Source: an uncultured Lachnospiraceae bacterium (lineage in GTDB: Bacteria > Bacillota > Clostridia > Lachnospirales > Lachnospiraceae). From it: 63,332 bases of DNA. Position numbers and translations under genes: made by a program. Location: contig CAJTRK010000020.1 in the NCBI GenBank assembly GCA_910578475.1, forward strand, positions 1 through 63,332, given 5' to 3'. The first letter of the stretch is position 1, and every line of letters starts with the position of its first letter. Shown here one piece after another: positions 36,084 to 44,229 of the stretch. Below the pieces are notes generated by a model. It made no database searches. It saw only the letters and a list, made by a program, of their open reading frames with translations, and was not told the DNA's origin.

Positions 36084-36842
36084 TCAGATGTCCTTCGGTG
36101 TAAAGGATGTTTCGCGCCGCGAGCCACCCTTTACACTGTTATAATGCAGAAACCTTTTCACAAATTCACCGTAATTCTGCTTCGCCATGAGCGCGGTTCC
36201 TTTTTCCATCCAGATTTCCGATACATTGTATCTTTCCACATATTTAAAATGCACCAGATTTGCCCTGTGAGAACGAAAAAAATTCTCACCGAGCTGTTTT
36301 TCCAAATCGGACAGCTTTCCGTAGTACTCTATATCCCCATGAATGCTGTGTATCATCACTTTTCGGTTGAAAACTTCCGCATAGATAATATCGTCAATCA
36401 GGATTCTCGTATGGACGCCTCCTGTCTTGATGATGATATAGCGTTCTTCCTGCTCCGCTTCTTTTCGCTTCCCGTCAGAAAGATTCCTGTACTGCTCCCC
36501 GGCCGCCTTTAACACCGTCTCAAATTTTTCATCCGTAAAAGGCTTTACCAGATAATGAAAAGCCCCTACATCAAATGCCTGAAAGACATATTCCTGCAGC
36601 GCAGTTATGAAAATCAAAATGGTGTGCCGGTTCCTCCTGCGCAGCTCCCTGGCCGTTTCCATGCCGTTCTTTCCTTCCATCTGAATATCCAGAAGCAAAA
36701 TATCGAAAGACTCTTCGGCGCACAGCAGTTCTTCCCCCGATTGATAAAAAAAGAGCAACGCTTCAGGATACAGTTTTTTAATCTTACTGCCAAGAAACGC
36801 CCTCACTTCCGTCTCATCATCGCATATCGCAATCCGCATCAT
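36084..36842 (-). CDS. LytTR-family response regulator (AgrA-like)
   Basis: A 252-residue two-domain regulator. The receiver has MRIAICDDETEV (acidic pocket), FDILLLDIQMEGKNGME (phospho-acceptor Asp), ILIFITALQEYVF and HYLVKPF. The LytTR DNA-binding domain spans ERYIIIKTGGVHTRILIDDIIYAEVFNRKVMIH to FFRSHRANLVHFKYVERY. It lies directly upstream of the AgrC-like kinase gene, about 40 bp apart, in one operon. Targets are unknown. LytTR proteins typically bind paired 9-bp direct repeats, none of which was identified here. Confidence 0.92.
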   Translation of the reverse strand: MMRIAICDDETEVRAFLGSKIKKLYPEALLFFYQSGEELLCAEESFDILLLDIQMEGKNGMETARELRRRNRHTILIFITALQEYVFQAFDVGAFHYLVKPFTDEKFETVLKAAGEQYRNLSDGKRKEAEQEERYIIIKTGGVHTRILIDDIIYAEVFNRKVMIHSIHGDIEYYGKLSDLEKQLGENFFRSHRANLVHFKYVERYNVSEIWMEKGTALMAKQNYGEFVKRFLHYNSVKGGSRRETSFTPKDI

Positions 36843-37011
36843 CCTGCGCCTTCTTTCCTTTTCCTATGTATCCTATATATCGGAAATCTGTCCATGCTCC
36901 TGCAATGCCATGTTGTGAAATGAGCTCTTTATGTTGCGAAAATTCCATTCCGGTTACAAGGCCTTTCACACTTCCAGACATGCCGCTTACAGCGGCACAG
37001 ACAATCAATGA

Positions 37012-37105
37012 AGCAGAATGGCCGTATGGTCATTCTGCCGTACGAAGAAGCTCTGCTTGCAGAGCGTAAAATCACTTTGCGAGGTTTTTTCGAGCTTAGT
37101 GATTT
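37012..37105 (-). terminator. Hairpin cluster after the ferritin-like gene
   Basis: AAATCACT/AGTGATTT enclose a second CTCG/CGAG pair right after the stop (about 37071-37105). GCTCTGC/GCAGAGC and GCAGAATG/CATTCTGC follow. Only a short T-run is present, so termination is probable rather than clear. The whole gap 36843-37108 holds no gene. Confidence 0.5.
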
Positions 37106-37108
37106 CCT

Positions 37109-37651
37109 TCACACTTCCTTCTGCAATGCCTTCAGCATCATAATATGATACTCCTCGTCCTGAATAATCCTTCGAAGAACCGCATTGACGCATTCGTCTT
37201 CAATCCAGGAAATGTGCATTTCATACTGATTAATCGTCGCCTTTTCGGCTTCCATGTCGGCCGTCAGCATCTTGCTGCACTCCGATGGAATATTCAGGCA
37301 GGACGGCGACCATATCATCGGCCTTCCGTTCCTTCCTCTTGCGGAAAAACCGATATCCCCGCCCAACAGGGCAATCAACTCTCCTAGCTTCTGGAGATGT
37401 ATCATTTCGCATACCGCCATCCCCAAAAGCGCCTGCGCCATTGGACAGTTCTCGCTGGCCAGACGATTCTCATTATTGATATACTGTGCAATTGCGCTCA
37501 GTTCCGAAATGGAACCGCAGTAATCAATGCTGAGAAGGTCCGCATAGGACGGATTTTTACCGCTTACCCGTATCGGCGGATAAGGCAAATCTACCATAAC
37601 CGGTTTGATGCCGCTGAAATTACAGGGTTCCCCTATACATTTTGCTTCCAT
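37109..37651 (-). CDS. Ferritin-like domain protein (CotJC/manganese catalase-like)
   Basis: About 180 residues starting MEAKCIGEPCNFSG after GGAGGATTTTAT. A four-helix bundle with metal ligands is suggested by GSISELSAIAQYINNEN (Glu), MAVCEMIHLQKLGELI (E-x-x-H), DMEAEKATINQYEMH (Glu) and RRIIQDEEYHIMMLKAL (E-x-x-H). Relatives include bacterioferritin-like, rubrerythrin-like and spore-coat CotJC/manganese-catalase proteins. PYPPIRVSGKNPSYADLL ahead of the bundle is typical of a Clostridia subgroup. A role in peroxide or metal handling is inferred. Confidence 0.75.
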   Translation of the reverse strand: MEAKCIGEPCNFSGIKPVMVDLPYPPIRVSGKNPSYADLLSIDYCGSISELSAIAQYINNENRLASENCPMAQALLGMAVCEMIHLQKLGELIALLGGDIGFSARGRNGRPMIWSPSCLNIPSECSKMLTADMEAEKATINQYEMHISWIEDECVNAVLRRIIQDEEYHIMMLKALQKEV

Positions 37652-38133
37652 ATAAAATCCTCCGTGTTTACTCAATCTGCGTAAACAACCTCTGTCTTCG
37701 TTCGTTTTCCTATTGTATGAAGATAAAAATATGTTTATTCCCTGTATATTGTAAATTCCGCCACCTCAAGCCGCTTCATACCATTTTTTCTATTGCATTA
37801 TCCACCACCCTTTGCGTTATCCACATAGCGCTATTTTATCACATACCGGCTTCTGTGTCATGCGCCTTCTGTCTTTATGCCTTTATGCTTTTCTGCACTT
37901 CTGTCTTCATACTGTTCCACTTCTCTGCTTTCACACTTTTTCTCCTTCCACCTCGCAATTTCATAAAAATAACCCTGCCTTTCCATAGCATGCGAATTTG
38001 TACCGCAGGCACAACATTTGCAAGACGAATACATTCGTCTGTGAAAATTTATTTTTCAATCTATTCCCTCTTTTCCCTTGCACAGACAGGCTTTCCAAAG
38101 TATACTGATAATATAAGAAAGGAGGCGTATGTC
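37652..38133. other. Intergenic region with one dispersed hairpin repeat
   Basis: No gene is supported between the ferritin-like and secreted-protein genes. An open plus frame upstream of 38134 is T-rich and unpreserved in style. Bases 37990-38060 hold a rearranged copy of the dispersed repeat: GCGAATTTGTACCGCAGGC, a GACGAAT/ATTCGTC pair and a GTGAAAATTTATTTTTCA hairpin. AAGAAAGGAGGCG just before 38134 is a strong ribosome binding site. Confidence 0.55.
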
Positions 38134-38460
38134 ATGAATATTAAAAAAATGCTCACCGCAGTAACGGCAAGCATGCTGATAGCAAGTCTTATTGTTATGC
38201 CTGTCTCTGCACATGGGCATCATGGCAGAAACAGGACAGCCTCAACCACCGTCACGACCCAATACGCGGTTTGTACAGTTGAAGACTGCACAGAGACCGG
38301 ACATCATGCACATGACGGCGAGGTATACTGCAGCTATGACCACGACAATGGTTATTGCGATGGTACTTGCGGATATTGCGACGGTTCCTGCGGTTATTGC
38401 GGAACCACCACAACATCTACGGGTTCACATCATGGCAGAGGACACCACGGCTGTCGCTAA
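38134..38460 (+). CDS. Secreted Cys/His-rich small protein
   Basis: A 108-residue protein starting MNIKKMLTAVTAS after AAAGGAGGCGTATGTC. The signal peptide runs to MPVSAHG, with cleavage likely after VSA. The mature part has His clusters (GHHGRN, ETGHHAHDG, GSHHGRGHHGCR). Paired Cys include CTVEDC and YCSYDHDN, then three near-repeats GYCDGTC, GYCDGSC and GYCG. Such spacing suggests binding of a transition metal or a disulfide-rich fold. No known family was recognised. It stands alone, with a convergent gene 18 bp downstream. Confidence 0.8.
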   Translation: MNIKKMLTAVTASMLIASLIVMPVSAHGHHGRNRTASTTVTTQYAVCTVEDCTETGHHAHDGEVYCSYDHDNGYCDGTCGYCDGSCGYCGTTTTSTGSHHGRGHHGCR

Positions 38461-38478
38461 ACGCTTTGCCGGAAGCAT

Positions 38479-38952
38479 TTAACACAATACTACAATCCGC
38501 CTCGGCGTTGTCTGAGGCGGATTGCTTCTGGTTGTAACCGTATAATAGACAAGCAGCGTCCGATTGCCCGGATTACAGGATACTCTTTGCCCGTTCATCG
38601 TTTCGATATTCGTATTCCGTGCCAGATTCAACTGCAGGGAACCGTCCCGCGCCGTCAGATTTCTGTCAAATTCATTCAGCATAATCTGTTCATCCCGCAT
38701 AAGTACCGCAACAAGCTTCGCCTGATATTGCGGCGGGAAAATCAGCGGCACGGGAAGAGATGCGTCATAGTATGCCGCTACACGAAGGCCAGCCCTGAGC
38801 GGCCTGTTATCGATTACAATCGTCTCCGGCCCTATCACAAAATTCACAATTCCGTTTTCCGTCCGAAGCGACATCGTTTGACTGCAACAGTCATTTCCTC
38901 CCGTAATATTCAAAATCGTTCCGATTACAGGTTCATAGTTCGTATATGCCAT
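38479..38952 (-). CDS. Hypothetical protein, 157 residues
   Basis: Starts MAYTNYEPVIGTILNITGG after AAGAGGAG. It seems rich in beta strands (GIVNFVIGPETIVIDNRPLRAGLRVAAYYDASLPVPLIFPPQY), perhaps an OB-like fold. There is no signal peptide or membrane segment. The function is unknown. The last codons contain a 10-bp inverted repeat (AATCCGCCTC/GAGGCGGATT) within the coding sequence, not followed by a T-run. It is convergent with the secreted Cys/His-rich gene. Confidence 0.75.
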   Translation of the reverse strand: MAYTNYEPVIGTILNITGGNDCCSQTMSLRTENGIVNFVIGPETIVIDNRPLRAGLRVAAYYDASLPVPLIFPPQYQAKLVAVLMRDEQIMLNEFDRNLTARDGSLQLNLARNTNIETMNGQRVSCNPGNRTLLVYYTVTTRSNPPQTTPRRIVVLC

Positions 38953-39017
38953 AATAAACTCCTCTTTTTCATCTTTCTAATTTAAGTTATGTATGAAAAA
39001 GAAAAGTGTACACCTTC

Positions 39018-39520
39018 CGGACTTTACGTCGTTTCTCTCAATGCCTGTACCCGTCCTCTGACATTTTCGTCAAATTCTTCATCCGAAAACTTGGGGTCCC
39101 GCGTTTTCATCCAGATTTCGCACGGCGCTTCGCTGCATCCGTCACATCCCTTTCCGTTTTTTACAACCATGTTATTACGAAATATCCGACGGATATAGAA
39201 TATTTCCGACATAATACGCGTATTTTCTGGCATCCTGAATCATGGGCAGATATACGCCCCTCTGTCCCGGACAGCCGTCGTAAAAACAACGCTTCCGTCA
39301 TGCTTGTCCGTTCTTCCAACGTATTTTTTTCAAACAGCTGCGGACGCAATCCTTCATCCAGCTAACGAAATCCGGACCGCACATCGAAATGACCGTTCAA
39401 CGTGCCTTTCAGAGAATCTTCCGAAAAGGCGCAGACTTCCCAGGCATAAAAGCGAATTGCAAATAAGGAAACGAGATGTCCGTTCCGGATGCCGCGGTAT
39501 TACTTCCCGGTATTCCCCGT
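39018..39520 (-). pseudogene. Probable decayed gene, unidentified
   Basis: The 700-bp gap 38953-39654 has no intact gene, but the minus strand reads as protein-like pieces in shifting frames. NGHLVSLFAIRFYAWEVCAF and LKGTLNGHFDVRSGFR are followed by a stop and then LDEGLRPQLFEKNTLEERTSM in the same frame. YDGCPGQRGVYLPMIQDAR is in another frame. NGKGCDGCSEAPCEIWMKTR and DPKFSDEEFDENVRGRVQAL are in a third. The Cys-rich end suggests a metal site. One stop and at least two frame changes would be needed, so it is called a remnant. The family is not recognised. Confidence 0.35.
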
Positions 39521-39654
39521 CCTTTCGAAAGGGAGAAGCCGTCAACGGTATGTATGGTCTGTTCCGCATTTTATCTCTGCCAGCAATCATGCTCTTCTCC
39601 CATTCTGCGGTATTTGAATACGAACACCGTTCACTATGCGGTTTCCGTCACTCT

Positions 39655-40608
39655 TTACATTCTCGGAGAACCAATCTGCGCAAATTCTCCTTGCTTTTTA
39701 CGGTCTTTTACCATAGAGACACATGTCGGAATGGCGCCGCCAATCGTAAAGATATACAGCAGTGCGAGATTGCCCCAATAATTTGCGCTCTCTATCCTTC
39801 CCCACTGAACGAACGCGGAAACCATCTGAAAAGCGGAAAAAATATCGCCGCCCAGTTCCCGCACAATAATAATTGCCCATCCTATCCGGTCGCCCACATA
39901 GGTCATGATGAACATTAAGATAATGCTGAAGACAACCCCCTTTTTCGTAAGCTTTCCGCCTAGCATCTCATACCCTTTCAGCGTACAGACCGCCATAATG
40001 ATACCGGAAATAATCGCTACCCTTCCTATCTGGCCGAAAATGACGATACAGACTACGCCGATAAGCGAACCGAGCAGCGCGCCGACAAGACCTCCCACCG
40101 GATTTTCACTTTTCTGTTTCTTCTGTTGTATTGACACCATCGCATCCTGCCGCATTCTTCCCGCACAGTCCGGGCACAGGTGCATATAACCGCCGTTCGT
40201 ATCATATCCCGCTGTTTCCATCTGCTGCCCGCAGAGCTGACAGCAGGGCGCAAACCCTTTGCTTCGGAGGAACGCAAGCAGAGCGCCGATTCCGTAATTC
40301 AGATTATTCCGAAGCAGCTCCTGTTTCGGCGTGTTTTTCAGGACCATTTTAATCAGATTGCCTTCCTGAACCAAAGAAACCACCGGTTTTTCATTTTTCA
40401 CAAACAGCCTATAATCATCTTTTCCGAGCGCGCCCATCGGTGAGCGTGCGCTCAGGCTGACGGTAAGCCAATAAGGATATCTTTCGTCCGCCGCATAAAC
40501 CAACAGTTCAAATCCTTCCCGCAGACCGTACAGCATTTTCCTGTCCCGGTCCAGCCGGAGTCCTGTCGCCATCGCCAGTTGTTCATAGTTCTGCATTACT
40601 TTGCTCAT
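39655..40608 (-). CDS. Membrane protein with zinc-ribbon-like motif, unknown function
   Basis: A 317-residue protein. A soluble N-terminal half of about 130 residues (LYGLREGFELLVYAADERYPYWLTVSLSA) ends in two Cys pairs, CCQLCGQQ and HLCPDCAGR, a likely zinc ribbon. Four TM helices follow (VGALLGSLIGVVCIVIFG, VAIISGIIMAVCTLKGY, GVVFSIILMFIMTYVGD, LALLYIFTIGGAIPTCVSMV). The first and second are rich in glycine. GAGGGAGGAAGCAAC precedes the ATG. The family is unknown. It stands alone. Confidence 0.75.
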   Translation of the reverse strand: MSKVMQNYEQLAMATGLRLDRDRKMLYGLREGFELLVYAADERYPYWLTVSLSARSPMGALGKDDYRLFVKNEKPVVSLVQEGNLIKMVLKNTPKQELLRNNLNYGIGALLAFLRSKGFAPCCQLCGQQMETAGYDTNGGYMHLCPDCAGRMRQDAMVSIQQKKQKSENPVGGLVGALLGSLIGVVCIVIFGQIGRVAIISGIIMAVCTLKGYEMLGGKLTKKGVVFSIILMFIMTYVGDRIGWAIIIVRELGGDIFSAFQMVSAFVQWGRIESANYWGNLALLYIFTIGGAIPTCVSMVKDRKKQGEFAQIGSPRM

Positions 40609-40690
40609 GTTGCTTCCTCCCTCATTTCGTTTTTTTCAAACTGTCTCTCATGTTTTTCTCCATTTCTGCGCTGTTTTCTGCGCATAAACG

Positions 40691-40832
40691 AGTTTGTGGC
40701 AAGCAACGCGCCGACACAAATCTCGCGATTGAAAATTTTAATTTTCAATCTTTTCTCTCAGCCTGCGACATTTGTGTCAAAACGCTGACAGCGTTGACGC
40801 AAATTCGCGGTTGAAAAATTCATTTTTCAACC
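40691..40832 (-). repeat. Tandem double copy of the dispersed hairpin repeat
   Basis: On the minus strand a hairpin GGTTGAAAAATG/CATTTTTCAACC-type palindrome (40809-40832) is followed by GCGAATTTGCGTC...GACACAAATGTCGCAG and GCTGAGAGAAAAG. A second hairpin (40728-40749) and GCGAGATTTGTGTCGG...GCCACAAACTCG come next. The first hairpin overlaps the lacZ end, so the repeat supplies its TGA stop (40827-40829). No gene lies in 40609-40826. Confidence 0.75.
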
Positions 40833-43800
40833 TATCCCTTGAAACGTAAAAGTAAACTCCAGTTTTCTGCTGATATCAATCAGATATTCCGGATGCACCG
40901 GAGCCCCCCAACTGTCGTCTCCGCCGACGCCCATCTGCTGCATCGAAACGCGCACCCATGTATAGTGCACTTCCGGCAGTTCAAACGGATGTCTTGCGTT
41001 TTCCAGTTCATGCGGCGTATAGGGCAGCGCGGAAAAGTTCATTTTATCGCCGGTAAACAACAGCCCTCTTCCTTTCCGGTCCGTAATTTTCGCATACCGG
41101 ACGCCCGTCTTGTTGCCGCACTCCTGCGGTACGAGATACTGCGCCATATTCTCTTTTACCAGATTCCGATATATACCCAGTTTTGCGCCTTCCTTCCGGT
41201 CCTCATAGGTCTCTTCCGGACCGTTTCCGTACCATTCCACATGGTCGTAATCCGCGCTGCACTGGAACAGCATACCAAACTCCGGCATATCTCCCAGTTC
41301 TTTTACCGGGTCATAGGAAAGCGTTGTCCGAACCTTTCCGTCGCCGTAAACCCGGTAAATCACCTGACATTCCGCCGCCGGCACAGTCGGCAGCTTGTAA
41401 TAATATGTAATTACCGCGCAGTCCTCTTCTTCCCTGACAATCGGGTTATCATACCATGTACCGAGCGCCGTTTCTCTCGCAACGCCCGCGCCCTTCATCG
41501 TCAGATAAAGGCTTGCCAGCTTCCATTGCCCGTACCTGCCCGGCATATTGTTCCCTTCATCGTTATCGACGGGCGCACGCCAGAAATTCGGCCTGGGGCT
41601 TCTGATAAACAGTTCTTTTCCGCCGCAGCGATAAGAAACAAGGCCGTTTTCAATGGAAAACAACGCTTCGAAATCTCTTCCCCTGACGCCGAAATTCCGC
41701 TTGCCGCGAATCAGGGTGTAACGCTTTGTCTCCGGCGCGGAATTATCGGCAGGCTCTTTTCCTGTCCGCGCTTTGGTCCCGGACGCTTTTATTTCCGCCA
41801 CGACCGCCTGTCCGAAAGCCACCTCATGACCAGCTTTGGCCCAAAGCGTGTCTTTTTTCAGATGAAAAGAGACGGTAACCGCATATTCTCCTTCATATGC
41901 CGGTATCTCGAAAGGAATCGGAAATGTCTTCCGTCTTTCCGGTTCCACACACAAATGCAGTTCCTTTTCCTCAAGGCGCGCGCCGTTTCGAAGCAAAACC
42001 GCTTTCGCGTCGAATGTATCGGCATTTACAAACAGATTTTTATTCCATACCTCAAAATCTTTCTCATGAACGAAAACCGCCAGATTCTGGTAATCGAACT
42101 TCACTTCCTGCATCTTGGGGGAGGGGTTTCTTTCCCCGCCGTATACGATACCGTTGCCGCTGAAATGATAATCGCACGGCCGGTCTCCGAAATCGCCGCC
42201 GTAAGCCTGATATTCCTTTCCGTACCTGTCTTTCCGGTAAAGAGACTGGTCAATATAATCCCATATGAACCCGCCCTGATAGCCGGAATTTTCCCGGTCC
42301 GCCAGATTCGTGTATTTATGCAGGGCGCCGCAGGAGTTGCCCATCGCATGAGAATATTCACAGCATATTATCGGTCTTGCTTCCGTATCTTTCAGATACT
42401 CTTCGATTTCCCATGCCTTCGTATACATCCGGCTTTCCATATCGGTGCTCTCATTATAACTTCTGTCATTGAAAACGCCTTCATAGTGTACAAGCCGCGT
42501 ATCGTCCAGTTCCCGGAAAAGCTCGGACATCCGGAAAATCGTCCGTCCGCCGAAAGATTCGTTCCCGCAGGACCACAAAAGAATTGCCGGATGGTTCTTG
42601 TCCCTCTGATAACAGGAATTGACGCGGTCCAACATCATGCCTTCCCATTCCTCATGGCTGCCCGGAAGCACAAAGGATTTCTCCGCGACGCCGCGCAGAT
42701 AAGCGTCCCATGTACCATGTGTTTCCATGTTACACTCCGCTATCAGGTAGATGCCATACCGGTCGCACAAATCATAAATCGCCACGTCATCCGGATAGTG
42801 ACAGGTCCGAATGGCATTGATATTGTTCTGTTTCATCGTCACGATATCTTTTTCCAACTCTTCACAGGAAACGCTGCGCCCGGAAACAGCGCTGAACTCG
42901 TGGCGGTTGACACCCTTGAACACAATCCGTTTTCCGTTCAGCAGCATGCGGTTGTCTTTCATCTCAAACTTCCGAAATCCTGCCGCCTGCGCCGTATATT
43001 CTTCGATTTCACCGGAAACGCCTGAAACCTCAAATTCCAGTTCATACAGATTGGGCTGCTCCGCGCTCCAAAGCTTCGGCGCCTGTACCTTCTCCTGAAA
43101 TACAACGTTCCCTGCCGTTGTAACTTCTTTTTCCAACTCGAACAAACTCTGTCCGCCGTCTCTTAACCGGATTTTTATTTTTCCCTCACCGGAAACTTTC
43201 GTCACCACTTCCAGCGTGGCCTCATCGAAATCCTGCCCCTCGAACAGGGTTTTTACCCGGATGTCCTCTATATGTGCGGATGGTACGGCATACAGATATA
43301 CGCTGCGGTAAATGCCGGAAAAACGGAAAAAGTCCTGGTCTTCGCACCAGCTCGAAGAAGTCCATTTATAGACCTGTACCGCCAGTTTGTTTTCTCCCTC
43401 TTTTAAATAGGGCGTGAGTTCAAATTCGGAAGGCGTGAAGCTGTCCTCGCTGTACCCAACATAGCTTCCGTTCAGCCAGAGCGCCATGCCGCTCTCCACT
43501 CCCTGAAAAGAAATCCGTATTTCTTTTCCCTGCATCTCCTGAGGCACTTCAAAATATTTCACATAACTCGCGGTCGGATTGAACCGCACGGGAATCTCCC
43601 CCGGAACCAGTTCTTCTCTGCCGTCCCACGGATACTGCACGTTAGCATACTGGGGAACATCATATCCTTCCATCTGAATATGTGCCGGCACATGAATGCT
43701 CTCCCAACATGTACAGTCAAACGATTCTTTTTCAAAGCCGGCAGGCGCCAACGCCTGATTGACCGCATAGGAAAATTTCCAGATACCGTCGAGCGGCATC

Positions 43801-43928
43801 CGGAGCGAACTTTTCCCCCTGCAAAACTCTTCCCTGTTCCGGTAAAGAACAGCCTCCGCATGCGCCGGAAGCACATTCTCCTTAAAAAACACCGGGTCTT
43901 TTACTTTATCGTAATGAAATTCAGCCAT
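40827..43928 (-). CDS. lacZ: Beta-galactosidase LacZ (GH2)
   Basis: At 1033 residues it is the full LacZ length. The N-terminal jelly roll (VPAHIQMEGYDVPQYANVQYPWDG, FQGVESGMALWLNGSYVGYSEDSF) and the Ig-like domain precede the TIM barrel. The acid/base is E457 in LWSCGNESF and the nucleophile E524 in IICCEYSHAMGNS. NRHEFSA and TCHYPDD are the other active-site blocks. A C-terminal supersandwich follows (RPNFWRAPVDNDEGNN). The start follows AGAAAGGTATGGTACAAA. It hydrolyses beta-galactosides in the cytoplasm. The stop codon lies within a dispersed repeat. Confidence 0.95.
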   Translation of the reverse strand: MAEFHYDKVKDPVFFKENVLPAHAEAVLYRNREEFCRGKSSLRMPLDGIWKFSYAVNQALAPAGFEKESFDCTCWESIHVPAHIQMEGYDVPQYANVQYPWDGREELVPGEIPVRFNPTASYVKYFEVPQEMQGKEIRISFQGVESGMALWLNGSYVGYSEDSFTPSEFELTPYLKEGENKLAVQVYKWTSSSWCEDQDFFRFSGIYRSVYLYAVPSAHIEDIRVKTLFEGQDFDEATLEVVTKVSGEGKIKIRLRDGGQSLFELEKEVTTAGNVVFQEKVQAPKLWSAEQPNLYELEFEVSGVSGEIEEYTAQAAGFRKFEMKDNRMLLNGKRIVFKGVNRHEFSAVSGRSVSCEELEKDIVTMKQNNINAIRTCHYPDDVAIYDLCDRYGIYLIAECNMETHGTWDAYLRGVAEKSFVLPGSHEEWEGMMLDRVNSCYQRDKNHPAILLWSCGNESFGGRTIFRMSELFRELDDTRLVHYEGVFNDRSYNESTDMESRMYTKAWEIEEYLKDTEARPIICCEYSHAMGNSCGALHKYTNLADRENSGYQGGFIWDYIDQSLYRKDRYGKEYQAYGGDFGDRPCDYHFSGNGIVYGGERNPSPKMQEVKFDYQNLAVFVHEKDFEVWNKNLFVNADTFDAKAVLLRNGARLEEKELHLCVEPERRKTFPIPFEIPAYEGEYAVTVSFHLKKDTLWAKAGHEVAFGQAVVAEIKASGTKARTGKEPADNSAPETKRYTLIRGKRNFGVRGRDFEALFSIENGLVSYRCGGKELFIRSPRPNFWRAPVDNDEGNNMPGRYGQWKLASLYLTMKGAGVARETALGTWYDNPIVREEEDCAVITYYYKLPTVPAAECQVIYRVYGDGKVRTTLSYDPVKELGDMPEFGMLFQCSADYDHVEWYGNGPEETYEDRKEGAKLGIYRNLVKENMAQYLVPQECGNKTGVRYAKITDRKGRGLLFTGDKMNFSALPYTPHELENARHPFELPEVHYTWVRVSMQQMGVGGDDSWGAPVHPEYLIDISRKLEFTFTFQGIG

Positions 43929-44008
43929 TTTGTACCATACCTTTCTATATTTTTCGCTGAGCAGAACGGCTTTCGAAACATTGTTCCCGCCCCTTTTCGT
44001 TATCCGGC

Positions 44009-44227
44009 CTATTCATTATCCGGCCTTCCCGCATTCATGTCCGTGTACATATCCAACAGCCCGACTGTTTCCGACGCCGGACGGCCATACATGCTGCAGC
44101 AGTGTTTGGAAACGCTCTTTGCCTGTTCCGCATCCTCGTCCATCAAAACACTCATCCGATAGACGCCCTGCCTCGATTCCGAATCCAGATGATTCATGAT
44201 TTCCGCTATCATCTCGTCTTCTTTCAT
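44009..44227 (-). CDS. Small protein downstream of mtnA, unknown function
   Basis: A 72-residue protein starting MKEDEMIAEIMNHLDSESRQG, with its ATG 2 bp after the mtnA stop. The AAGGAG of its ribosome binding site lies in the last mtnA codons, so translation is coupled. It appears helical, with a C-C pair (SKHCCSMYGRP). No signal peptide or TM segment is present. No family is recognised. Codon use and coupling argue that it is real. Confidence 0.65.
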   Translation of the reverse strand: MKEDEMIAEIMNHLDSESRQGVYRMSVLMDEDAEQAKSVSKHCCSMYGRPASETVGLLDMYTDMNAGRPDNE

Positions 44228-44229
44228 AG

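Noticed and set aside
34658..36842. Possible Agr quorum-sensing locus
   Set aside because: AgrC-like and AgrA-like genes are present, but no AgrB protease or AgrD peptide gene was seen, so only a two-component pair is called.
37642..38133. Plus-strand extension of the Cys/His-rich protein gene to 272 residues
   Set aside because: A strong AAAGGAGG and a proper signal peptide mark 38134 as the start. The upstream part is intergenic in character and contains a dispersed repeat.
38493..38524. Strong inverted repeat as a terminator between convergent genes
   Set aside because: It lies inside the coding end of the 157-residue protein and has no T-run.
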